The position numbers and the translations under genes are program-made. This document shows, in pieces, positions 1 through 6,727 of a stretch of 8,169 nucleotides of DNA (position 1 is its first letter; each line of letters begins with the position of its first letter). Source of the DNA: Mariprofundus sp. (lineage in GTDB: Bacteria; Pseudomonadota; Zetaproteobacteria; Mariprofundales; Mariprofundaceae). The DNA lies in assembly GCA_030951095.1 (NCBI GenBank), contig JAUZQI010000154.1:1-8169 (forward strand). Direction: 5' to 3'. Under the pieces are notes generated by a model. That model ran no database searches, was not told the DNA's origin, and worked only from the letters and a program-made list of their open reading frames with translations.

Positions 1-394
1 TCTCACCGATGACGGTGCGCTTACCCGTGCACTTACCCGGCCGGGCGCGAAAGTGCCGCGCGAATACAGAGCTCGCGTGGCGGGTATGGTTGCCATGGAA
101 ACACTGGAGAAACTCAGACGCGGCGGTTTCGATATTGGCAAAGGTGAGCATGCCGATGCATGGGAAGTCAGCGTCGATTCGGAATCAAAAGGGCATACCT
201 GGCTGACCATCGTTATTTTCCGGGGTCGCTGGCGCGAAGTGCGACGCACGCTGGAAGAATGCGGCCATCCTGTCAGGCGTTTGCTGCGCACCCGTTTCGG
301 CCCGCTGCGGCTCGAGGAAGACATGCCGAGAGGCAGTTACCGGCAGCTAAACCGCTCTGAAATCAAAAAACTGAAGGGATATACCGACAAGTGA
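1..394 (+). CDS. rluB: 23S/16S rRNA pseudouridine synthase, RsuA/RluB family (3' part)
   Basis: The reading frame is open from base 2 to the TGA at 392-394. It gives the C-terminal 130 residues of a protein cut by the window edge. They align from memory with the catalytic-domain end of RluB/RsuA-type enzymes, which isomerise a specific uridine in ribosomal RNA to pseudouridine. Visible landmarks are an LTDDGALT segment at the left edge, an EYRARVAG strand, the GRWREVRR motif (family consensus GRNREVRR), then an RLLRTRFGPLRL segment and the PRGSYRQL segment typical of the C-terminus. The catalytic aspartate motif (GRLDxxTxG) and the S4 domain would lie upstream, outside the window. The gene overlaps the next one by 4 bp (GTGA). 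RluB is the likeliest member, but RluE, RluF or RsuA cannot be excluded from this fragment, so the symbol is tentative. Confidence 0.85.
   Translation, partial: LTDDGALTRALTRPGAKVPREYRARVAGMVAMETLEKLRRGGFDIGKGEHADAWEVSVDSESKGHTWLTIVIFRGRWREVRRTLEECGHPVRRLLRTRFGPLRLEEDMPRGSYRQLNRSEIKKLKGYTDK
374..379 (+). promoter_or_regulatory. Ribosome binding site for the GTG start at 391
   Basis: AAGGGA lies inside the end of the pseudouridine synthase gene, 11 nt before the GTG at 391. It supports that GTG, which overlaps the upstream stop, as the start of the glycosylase gene. Confidence 0.5.
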
Positions 395-1083
395 GTTCCA
401 TCCCCCCAGTACAGGTATATAAAAAACTGCTGGCTGTTTACGGCCCCCAGGGCTGGTGGCCAGCTGATTCACCATTCGAAATGATGGTCGGTGCCATTTT
501 GACTCAGAATACCAGCTGGCAGAATGTCGAAACAGCCATTGCCAACCTGAAAGCGCACAACATGCTCGACTGCGAATTGATCGCCAGCAGTAATTTGCAA
601 CAGCTGGGTGAAGTCATCCGCGCGTCTGGTTTCTATATGCAGAAGGCGCGTTATCTGCAGCAATTCTCGCTGTTTTACTACAACAATAGCAAACGCAAAG
701 GGCTGTCAAAATGGCCAACCAGTATATTACGAAATCGCCTTCTGGCTGTGCATGGTATTGGCCCGGAAACTGCCGACTCGATACTGCTCTATGCGCTGGA
801 CAGGCCGGTATTTGTTGTCGACGCCTACACCAAACGGCTGTTTATGCGGCTGGAGCACTTCGACTATGAACTGGGTTATGACAGTATTCAGCACTATTTT
901 AAGCAACGCTTGCCTGAAAGCCTGCCGCTGTTTCAGGAGTTCCATGCCCTGATTGTCGAGCATGCCAAACGCTTTTGTAAAACCAAACCGCTGTGCAGCC
1001 GCTGTCCTCTTGCCAGTGATTGCCCAACTGCAATGGGTTCAGGTGCCGAAATCAATCGCCCAAAGCACCCCGATGTGGATTGA
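391..1083 (+). CDS. Endonuclease III-related DNA glycosylase (COG2231 / MagIII-like)
   Basis: This 230-aa protein belongs to the HhH-GPD superfamily of base-excision glycosylases, which flip out and remove damaged bases. The N-terminus has the GPQGWWP...PFEMMVGAILTQNTSWQNVE signature (about residues 18-46) of the endonuclease III-related group that includes H. pylori MagIII, a 3-methyladenine glycosylase. The helix-hairpin-helix motif is HGIGPETAD (121-129). The conserved catalytic aspartate is D144 in VVDAYTKR. The lysine that makes E. coli Nth a bifunctional lyase (K120) is replaced by E126, so a monofunctional glycosylase is expected. Four cysteines (C196, C202, C205, C211) form a C-X5-C-X2-C-X5-C cluster, one residue shorter in the first spacer than the Nth iron-sulfur loop. 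The GTG start overlaps the upstream stop by 4 bp, and the 3' end overlaps uvrC. The substrate is not readable from sequence; alkylated purines are an inference from MagIII. Confidence 0.88.
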   Translation: MSSIPPVQVYKKLLAVYGPQGWWPADSPFEMMVGAILTQNTSWQNVETAIANLKAHNMLDCELIASSNLQQLGEVIRASGFYMQKARYLQQFSLFYYNNSKRKGLSKWPTSILRNRLLAVHGIGPETADSILLYALDRPVFVVDAYTKRLFMRLEHFDYELGYDSIQHYFKQRLPESLPLFQEFHALIVEHAKRFCKTKPLCSRCPLASDCPTAMGSGAEINRPKHPDVD

Positions 1084-2908
1084 TGCACCGGTTCCGCTGA
1101 ACGCACTGCCACGCGAGCCTGGTGTCTACCGCATGCTCGATCATGAACGTAAAGTGCTCTATGTCGGCAAGGCACGAAACTTGAGAAAACGTGTGTCCAG
1201 TTATTTCCAACGTCAACCCGAATCGCCACGCACGCAAGCCATGGTACAGCAAATCAGGGATATCGCTTTTTCCATCACCGCATCTGAAGCCGATGCACTG
1301 GTGCTCGAACACAATCTGATCAAGCAGCTCAAGCCGCGTTATAACGTGTTGATGAAGGATTCGAAATCTTACCCGTATATCTTGCTGACCGATGAACCGT
1401 TTCCGAAACTGTTGCTCTATCGCGGTAATCGTTCAGTGGCAGGGGAATATTTCGGCCCGTTTCCCAATGCCGGCGCAGTGCATGCCACCCTGCATGTGAT
1501 GCAATCGATTTTCCGGATCAGGGACTGCGAAGACGGGGTATTCAACAATCGCTCCCGCCCCTGCATGCAGCACCAGATTGGCCGGTGTTCAGCTCCCTGC
1601 TGCAATATCGTGTCACAGGAAGAATATGCCCGGCAGGTCGATGATGTGCGCTGTTTTCTCAAGGGGAAAAACATGGAACTGCTACAAAACTGGGAACAAT
1701 CGATGCAACAGGCCTCTGATGCACAACATTTTGAACAGGCCGCCATCCTGCGTGACCGAATCCGGGCACTGCGCAGCGTGCTGGCCGGTTCCGAAAACAG
1801 TGGTTTGCCGGATGATATCGATGCCATTGCATTGATTCGCCACTATACCGGCGTCATTGCCAGCATCGGCGTACGCAGATCTGGCCGTGATCTGGGCTGC
1901 CATAATATCCGCATTGATCAGGCTGGCGATGCTGATGACATTGAAATTCTGCAATCGCTGTTCATCGAGCGATACAGCAAAGCATCTCCTCCTGCACATA
2001 TTGTATTGGCCGCTTCAACGGTAGATTTGCATGAATTGAACTGTTTGCTCGGACTCATGCATCCAGAGCCAAAAACCACCATCCTCTGCCCCAAACGCGG
2101 TTCCCGTCTGCAATGGTTGCAACAGGTTCTTTACTCGGGCCGGCAGATGATTGCCACCCGCAAACAGGGTAATCAGCAACCCGCCTTTGCTGCGCTGGCA
2201 GAGTTATTTGGGCTTGATGATGTTCCAGAACGCATTGCCGCTGTCGATAATGCCCACCTGGGCGGCAAGCAGATGGTCGCCGCCATTACCTATGCCGGCT
2301 GGCAGGGAGCAGAAAAAGAATATTACCGCCATTACAAACTCGATGGAATTGCCGGCAAGATCATTGAAGGCGATGATTATGGTGCCATGCAAGTTGTACT
2401 GGAACGATTTTTCCGTTCTATTCAGGAAGATAGCATCCCTTGCCCCGACCTGATGCTGATTGATGGTGGCCGAGGTCAGTTAGGGGTGGCGTTGCAATGT
2501 GCGGTTGATGCTGGCTTGCATGAGCTGAAACTGGTTGGTGTGGCCAAAGGCGATGCACGCAAGCTCGGTGAAGAAACCTTGTGGCCGGGCTGGCCGAAAA
2601 ACAAAACTGCAGATATAGGGCTGCCATTACAGCCCGGGAAACACTCCCCTGCTTTGCTGCTGATTGCCCGCGTGCGTGACGAAGCACATCGGTTTGCCGG
2701 TTCCTACATGCGCAAGCGAAAAAAACAGAGCATGTTCACTTCGGCGCTGGATGGTATCCCCGGCATTGGCCCGGGCAAACGCAGTGCATTATTGAAACAT
2801 TTCGGCGGTATTGAAGGTGTCAAAAAAGCCAGCCGGAAGCAGCTGACTCAGGCTGGCGGTATTTCTGAAAAACTGGCCGAAAAAATCTTCCTGTCGCTGC
2901 ATCAATGA
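1073..2908 (+). CDS. uvrC: UvrABC excinuclease subunit C
   Basis: UvrC makes both incisions around bulky DNA lesions during nucleotide excision repair, acting with UvrA and UvrB. The protein is 611 aa from this start (E. coli: 610). The GIY-YIG nuclease domain covers about residues 13-95, with GVY 17-19, YVG 30-32, R40, E79 and N91. Cysteines C152, C164, C172 and C176 match the spacing of the cysteine cluster of E. coli UvrC. The UVR domain that binds UvrB lies near 203-238. The RNase H-like second nuclease has acidic residues D392, D464 (LIDGGRGQL) and D536 with H539 (RVRDEAHRF). Tandem helix-hairpin-helix motifs end the protein (about 560-605). The D392 motif reads VDNAH where E. coli has FDISH. 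The ATG at 1073 was chosen for length; it overlaps the glycosylase gene by 11 bp and lacks a clear ribosome binding site. A GTG at 1043 is the alternative; the in-frame ATG at 953 lies too far inside the upstream gene. Confidence 0.97.
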   Translation: MWIDAPVPLNALPREPGVYRMLDHERKVLYVGKARNLRKRVSSYFQRQPESPRTQAMVQQIRDIAFSITASEADALVLEHNLIKQLKPRYNVLMKDSKSYPYILLTDEPFPKLLLYRGNRSVAGEYFGPFPNAGAVHATLHVMQSIFRIRDCEDGVFNNRSRPCMQHQIGRCSAPCCNIVSQEEYARQVDDVRCFLKGKNMELLQNWEQSMQQASDAQHFEQAAILRDRIRALRSVLAGSENSGLPDDIDAIALIRHYTGVIASIGVRRSGRDLGCHNIRIDQAGDADDIEILQSLFIERYSKASPPAHIVLAASTVDLHELNCLLGLMHPEPKTTILCPKRGSRLQWLQQVLYSGRQMIATRKQGNQQPAFAALAELFGLDDVPERIAAVDNAHLGGKQMVAAITYAGWQGAEKEYYRHYKLDGIAGKIIEGDDYGAMQVVLERFFRSIQEDSIPCPDLMLIDGGRGQLGVALQCAVDAGLHELKLVGVAKGDARKLGEETLWPGWPKNKTADIGLPLQPGKHSPALLLIARVRDEAHRFAGSYMRKRKKQSMFTSALDGIPGIGPGKRSALLKHFGGIEGVKKASRKQLTQAGGISEKLAEKIFLSLHQ

Positions 2909-3135
2909 CGAGAGATGTCATACATTCAAACAGCAACGATATTGATGCAAACATCTGCCCGTTATGCGGTGAACCCAATGACTGTGTCATGGCCAGGTGT
3001 GATAAAACATTCGATAAACCATGCTGGTGTAAATCTGAGAAATTTTGCCAAGAGCTGCTGAATCGGATGCCGAAACATGCAAGGAGCCGCGCCTGCATCT
3101 GCCACACCTGTCTGCAAACAACAGGTCAGAATTAA
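2905..3135 (+). CDS. Small cysteine-rich CWC-family protein
   Basis: This 76-aa protein contains ten cysteines (18, 21, 27, 32, 40, 42, 48, 64, 66, 69). Their arrangement matches the Cys_rich_CWC family of small bacterial proteins: CPLCGEPNDC near the start, the family-naming CWC at 40-42, then ACICHTC at 63-69. The two CxxC-type pairs suggest a metal site, probably zinc, but no function is established for the family. There is no signal peptide or membrane segment, so a cytoplasmic location is likely. Its ATG overlaps the uvrC stop (ATGA, 2905-2908) and no separate ribosome binding site is visible, so translation is probably coupled to uvrC. Its stop codon overlaps that of the convergent rep gene. 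A link to DNA repair is only inferred from position. Confidence 0.85.
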   Translation: MTRDVIHSNSNDIDANICPLCGEPNDCVMARCDKTFDKPCWCKSEKFCQELLNRMPKHARSRACICHTCLQTTGQN

Positions 3136-5090
3136 GCGATCCCCAGCGCCTTGCGCATAGCCGCCATATGGTCTTCGGCCTCCTCTCTGGCTTCTGCACT
3201 ATCGAGTTCCTTATCCACCCAGCGCATGCAGGACTGATCCGGCTCTTTCAGAAACGGGGACGGGGCAGTCTTCTCTTTTTGCCCAAAGCGACTGCGCACA
3301 CGGGCATAACTGAGTGTCAGATGAAAGCGGGCCCGCGTCATGGCCACATACATCAGCCGCCGCTCTTCCTCCATCCTGTTTTCCTCCAGTGCACTTGAAT
3401 GCGGAAAAATACCATCTTCCATACCAATCACATAAACATGATCAAATTCCAGCCCCTTGGCCGCATGTACGGTCATCAGGCGCACCTGACCGGATGGATC
3501 ATCCTCTTTATCCGCCAGTAGAAAAATATGTTGCAGAAAATCGGCCAGATCACCGCCATTCTCCGCATACATAACCCACCAGCGGCGCAGTTCCATCAGA
3601 TTACCCATACGCCGTTCGGCTACTTCTTCACTATCGGCTTCGGCCCGAATAGCTGCTTCCAGATGTGTCAAATCGAGCACCGCATCAAATGCCTCATCTG
3701 CCTCCCCGTGTTTGAAATGAAATTCCAGTGCTACCATCAAATCACCGAATTCACGCAAATTCGTGACACGCTGATGCGACAAATCTTCATGCAGGCATGC
3801 ACCCAGTAATGAACACCCGTGCAGCATGGCAAAATCACCCAAATCACCCAGTGCCTTGGCTCCGATACCGCGACGTGGACGGGCAATCGCACGCATAAAG
3901 GCCAGATCATCATCGGCATTGGCAATCAATCGCAGATAAGCCAGCACATCCTGAATTTCGGCCCGGTCAAAAAAAGACAACCCGCCACTGATATGATAGG
4001 GCATCTTTACCTCGCGCATGGCAATTTCCACCGCGCGTGCCTGATAGGAAGCACGGTAGAGCACGCAGAAATTATCCCAGTCCGCATCGGAGGTGGCACG
4101 CCGCGCCTTGATGTCCCCGGCCACGCGCCGCGCCTCTTCTTCCGGATTGGAAGATTCCCAGACCCTTACCGGTTTACCCTGTCCCAGATTGGAGCGCAGA
4201 GTTTTACCCAGTCGTTCGGAGTTTTTGGCGATCAATGAATTGGAAGCGCTCAGGATCGAAGCGGTGGAACGATAATTTTCCTCCAGCCGTATCACGGTCA
4301 GATTCGGATAATCACGCTGCAACTGGAACAGGTTTTTCACTTCCGCGCCACGCCAGCCGTAAATCGACTGATCATCGTCCCCCACCACCGTCAGATTACC
4401 ATCATCCGGCACCAGCAGTCGCACCCACTGATATTGAATACGCGAAGAATCCTGATATTCATCAACCAGAAAATGACGCGCCCGCATCTGCCACAGGGCA
4501 CGTACATCGGCATGCTCCTCCAGCAAACGGATTGGCAACACCATCAGATCATCAAAATCAACGGCATTCATGCGCTGCAATAATTCATCATAATGCTCGC
4601 AGATCGCTGACAACTGATTTTCATGTTGCTCAATCAAACCGTTTTTAAGCAGTGAAATACGCGACAGGGTACGTTCGACCTGATCGGCATCGGCAGGCAG
4701 CTTCATCTCTGACAACACCGATTTCATTGCCGATTTCTGTTCAGCTCCGGCAAAAACAGACACATTGGCACGTCGCCCCGTCAAGCCTGCATGCTCACGC
4801 ACCATCGACAGCCCCAACGCATGGAATGTACAAATACGCAGCCGACCTGTTTTTTCACCTAATCTACTCTGCAAACGCTGCCGCATTTCACGCGCAGCCT
4901 TATTGGTAAAGGTCACAGCCGTAATTGCATTTTCCGGCACATCACGTTCCACCAGCGCGGCAATGCGTTCGGTAATCACACGGGTTTTGCCCGAGCCTGC
5001 TCCGGCCAGCACCAGCAGCGGCCCACCACGATGAAAAACAGCACGATACTGTTCTTCATTGAGTTGGGAGGTTGATGAAGAGGCTGACAT
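3132..5090 (-). CDS. rep: ATP-dependent DNA helicase Rep (UvrD/PcrA superfamily 1A)
   Basis: This is a 3'-5' superfamily 1A helicase, 652 aa from the ATG at 5090 (E. coli Rep is 673). Rep removes proteins ahead of replication forks and helps restart them. Motifs in order: Q motif QLNEEQYRAV (9-18), Walker A AGAGSGKT (29-36), Ia TFTNKAAREM (60-69), Walker B DEYQD (210-214), motif III GDDDQSIYGWRGA (237-249), IV LEENYRS (269-275), V LMTVHAAKGLEF (538-549), VI EEERRLMYVAMTRAR (574-588). DFDDL (178-182) and ISGGLSFFDRAEI (367-379) resemble Rep more than UvrD or PcrA, and the long UvrD C-terminal tail is absent. The frame also opens at a TTG (5126), but a possible promoter puts the transcript start right there, so the ATG is preferred; neither start has a clear ribosome binding site. 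The 3' end overlaps the CWC gene by 4 bp. Confidence 0.93.
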   Translation of the reverse strand: MSASSSTSQLNEEQYRAVFHRGGPLLVLAGAGSGKTRVITERIAALVERDVPENAITAVTFTNKAAREMRQRLQSRLGEKTGRLRICTFHALGLSMVREHAGLTGRRANVSVFAGAEQKSAMKSVLSEMKLPADADQVERTLSRISLLKNGLIEQHENQLSAICEHYDELLQRMNAVDFDDLMVLPIRLLEEHADVRALWQMRARHFLVDEYQDSSRIQYQWVRLLVPDDGNLTVVGDDDQSIYGWRGAEVKNLFQLQRDYPNLTVIRLEENYRSTASILSASNSLIAKNSERLGKTLRSNLGQGKPVRVWESSNPEEEARRVAGDIKARRATSDADWDNFCVLYRASYQARAVEIAMREVKMPYHISGGLSFFDRAEIQDVLAYLRLIANADDDLAFMRAIARPRRGIGAKALGDLGDFAMLHGCSLLGACLHEDLSHQRVTNLREFGDLMVALEFHFKHGEADEAFDAVLDLTHLEAAIRAEADSEEVAERRMGNLMELRRWWVMYAENGGDLADFLQHIFLLADKEDDPSGQVRLMTVHAAKGLEFDHVYVIGMEDGIFPHSSALEENRMEEERRLMYVAMTRARFHLTLSYARVRSRFGQKEKTAPSPFLKEPDQSCMRWVDKELDSAEAREEAEDHMAAMRKALGIA

Positions 5091-5134
5091 GGAGGGGCAG
5101 CATAAGCAGACGCTTCCGTATCGCAAGCGCAGGA

Positions 5135-5164
5135 TTTATAGTTGCCGGTAAAAAGATAAACCAA
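5135..5164 (-). promoter_or_regulatory. Candidate sigma-70-type promoter for rep
   Basis: On the minus strand TATAAA (5140-5135) is preceded, 18 nt upstream, by TTGGTT (5164-5159). The -10 match is good and the -35 match is poor (TTG only). The predicted transcript start, near 5127, fits the ATG at 5090 and would leave the TTG at 5126 almost leaderless. The -35 box lies just outside the inverted-repeat element. This is a pattern match only. Confidence 0.3.
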
Positions 5165-5169
5165 AACTC

Positions 5170-5323
5170 TTTCACCACAGAGTACACAGAGTTTCACGGA
5201 GTAAAGACAATAAGAAAGTTGAATGGTTTATAGTCAATGTGTAGGACTGACTCAATAATCATACAACGGCTCCACAATCCTTATTTTTTCTTTGGCCCTC
5301 CTCTGCGTAACGCTGTGGTGAAA
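5170..5323. repeat. MITE-like element with imperfect terminal inverted repeats
   Basis: The two ends carry the same 11 bases in opposite orientation: TTTCACCACAG at 5170-5180 and its exact complement CTGTGGTGAAA at 5313-5323. The match continues inward with a gap and mismatches: AGTACACAGAG on the left against CGTTACGCAGAG on the right, then both sides run into an A-rich stretch ending in AATAAG. Total length is about 154 bp, with arms of about 40 bp. It looks like a family of intergenic CACCACAGAG..CACAGAG repeats that I recall from many bacterial genomes. There is no convincing target-site duplication and no coding capacity of its own. It fills most of the space between rep and the mutase gene. 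Confidence 0.7.
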
Positions 5324-5341
5324 AATTTTGACTCTGATTAT

Positions 5342-5346
5342 AAGGA
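5342..5346 (+). promoter_or_regulatory. Ribosome binding site fixing the TTG start at 5354
   Basis: AAGGA is followed by 7 nt and then TTG at 5354. It is the best-placed ribosome binding site near the start of the mutase frame. The earlier in-frame GTGs (5315, 5318) and the ATG at 5237 lie inside the inverted-repeat element and have none. Confidence 0.7.
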
Positions 5347-5353
5347 TACCACG

Positions 5354-6712
5354 TTGAAGCTGTTTCCACATCATGCCTTTCGCGAATATGATATTCGCGG
5401 TATTGCCGGCACAGACATTACCGATGAACTCGCTTACCTGTTGGGCAAAGCTTATGCCGCAATGCTGCCCGCAGATGATAAACGTGTGATTGCCATCGGA
5501 CGGGATGTACGACTCTCCGGCCCTGCCCTGCAGGCAGCTGTGATTCGGGGGCTGACCGATGCCGGTCGCCATGTGATTGATATCGGCATCACACCGACTC
5601 CGCTGGCCTATTATGCCGTGTATCGGCTCGATATAGCCGGCTGCATCATGGTAACGGCAAGTCATAATCCCGGTGAATATAACGGCTTCAAAATGATGCT
5701 TGGTAAATCGAGTCTGTACGGTGAAGAAATCCAGATACTGAAAGCGCTAATGCAAAAGGATCTACCCAATGCAACCACCCCGGGTTCTGTTAGCAGACAA
5801 AGTGTTGTAGACGATTATACCCGCTTTATTACCGCGGACTGCCGGCTTTCCCATCCACTCAAGGTTGTCATCGATGCCGGCAACGGGCCATCCGGTATCA
5901 TTGCCGCCCCGCTCTACCGGCGTATCGGCTGCGAAGTGATCGAACTGTACTGCGAACCGGATGGCCGTTTCCCCAACCATCATCCTGATCCGACGATTGC
6001 AGAAAATATGGTTGATCTTGCCAGTTCTGTGCGGGAAAATGATGCCGATTTGGGTATCGCTTTTGACGGCGATGGTGACCGCATCGGTATTGTCGACGAA
6101 AAAGGTAATATTGTCTGGGCCGATATGCTGCTTTTACTGCTGGCCCGCCATCTGCTCAGGCAGCAGCCGGGAGCCACGATTATTTCCGAAGTAAAATGTT
6201 CTCAGCATATGTATGACGGCATCAAACAGGCCGGTGGAAAACCGGTCATGTGGCGCACCGGTCACTCGCCCATCAAGGCGAAGATGAAAGAAACCGGCGC
6301 CCTGCTGGCCGGTGAAATGTCCGGCCATATGTTTTTCGCTGACCGCTTTTTCGGTTTTGATGATGCTGCCTATGCCGGTGCACGCGTTATGCAGATGCTA
6401 ACCGATACGGGCGCTACCTTTTCCGAACTGCTGAAAGATGTTCCCCGCTCTGAAACCACCCCCGAATTACGTATTGCATGCAGTGATGCGAGGAAATTCG
6501 GCCTGGTCAATGAAGCCATCGAACATTTCCGGGCACTCGGGTATGATATTATCGACATTGACGGCATGCGCATCAATTTTGCGGATGGCTGGGGCCTGCT
6601 GCGCGCATCCAATACCCAACCGGCTCTGGTCATGCGCTTTGAAGCACCGAACAAAAAACGACTGGCAGAAATGCGTGAACTGATTGATACATGGCTGAAG
6701 CAGAATCGTTAA
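5354..6712 (+). CDS. algC: Phosphomannomutase/phosphoglucomutase (AlgC/ManB type)
   Basis: This alpha-D-phosphohexomutase interconverts the 6- and 1-phosphates of mannose or glucose, feeding GDP-mannose and UDP-glucose synthesis for lipopolysaccharide, exopolysaccharide and nucleotide sugars. The protein is 452 aa, close to the 463 aa of P. aeruginosa AlgC. The motifs are all present: REYDIRG at 10-16, phosphoserine loop TASHNP at 101-106 with S103 as the phosphorylated residue, metal loop DGDGDR at 238-243, sugar-specificity loop GEMSGH at 320-325, and phosphate-binding RASNT at 417-421. The CEPDGRFPNHHPDP and WRTGHSPIKAKMKETGALLAGEM segments are characteristic of the AlgC branch. The TTG start is chosen for its ribosome binding site and family length. 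The same frame stays open upstream to 5237, but that part lies in a repeat element. The gene stands alone, convergent with mnmA. Whether mannose or glucose is preferred cannot be read from sequence. Confidence 0.94.
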   Translation: MKLFPHHAFREYDIRGIAGTDITDELAYLLGKAYAAMLPADDKRVIAIGRDVRLSGPALQAAVIRGLTDAGRHVIDIGITPTPLAYYAVYRLDIAGCIMVTASHNPGEYNGFKMMLGKSSLYGEEIQILKALMQKDLPNATTPGSVSRQSVVDDYTRFITADCRLSHPLKVVIDAGNGPSGIIAAPLYRRIGCEVIELYCEPDGRFPNHHPDPTIAENMVDLASSVRENDADLGIAFDGDGDRIGIVDEKGNIVWADMLLLLLARHLLRQQPGATIISEVKCSQHMYDGIKQAGGKPVMWRTGHSPIKAKMKETGALLAGEMSGHMFFADRFFGFDDAAYAGARVMQMLTDTGATFSELLKDVPRSETTPELRIACSDARKFGLVNEAIEHFRALGYDIIDIDGMRINFADGWGLLRASNTQPALVMRFEAPNKKRLAEMRELIDTWLKQNR

Positions 6713-6727
6713 AGAGCCCCTGAATAA

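Larger units (their letters stand above)
5091..5353. other. Divergent intergenic control region between rep and the mutase gene
   Basis: This 263-bp stretch is the only sizeable gap between genes. It holds the candidate rep promoter on the minus strand and the inverted-repeat element. For the rightward mutase gene I see only a TATAGT (5229-5234) that could be a -10 box, inside the element and without a good -35 partner. No small gene, tRNA or riboswitch is recognisable in it. Confidence 0.6.

Noticed and set aside
953..1072. Upstream extension of the uvrC frame by 40 codons
   Set aside because: It overlaps the glycosylase iron-sulfur region and adds sequence that UvrC homologues lack. The ATG at 1073 gives the family length.
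3819..4648. Two 137-139-codon open frames on the + strand opposite rep
   Set aside because: They are antisense to conserved helicase motifs and resemble no family. The composition (rich in His, Pro and Ser) is what a reverse-strand shadow gives.
5091..5126. TTG start for rep, adding 12 residues
   Set aside because: The added residues are rich in Cys and unlike Rep N-termini, and the candidate promoter would place the transcript start at about the same point.
5166..5335. ACTCT on both sides of the inverted-repeat element as a target-site duplication
   Set aside because: The right copy (5331-5335) lies 7 bp beyond the end of the repeat arm while the left copy abuts it, so it does not mark flush ends. 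Five bases can match by chance.
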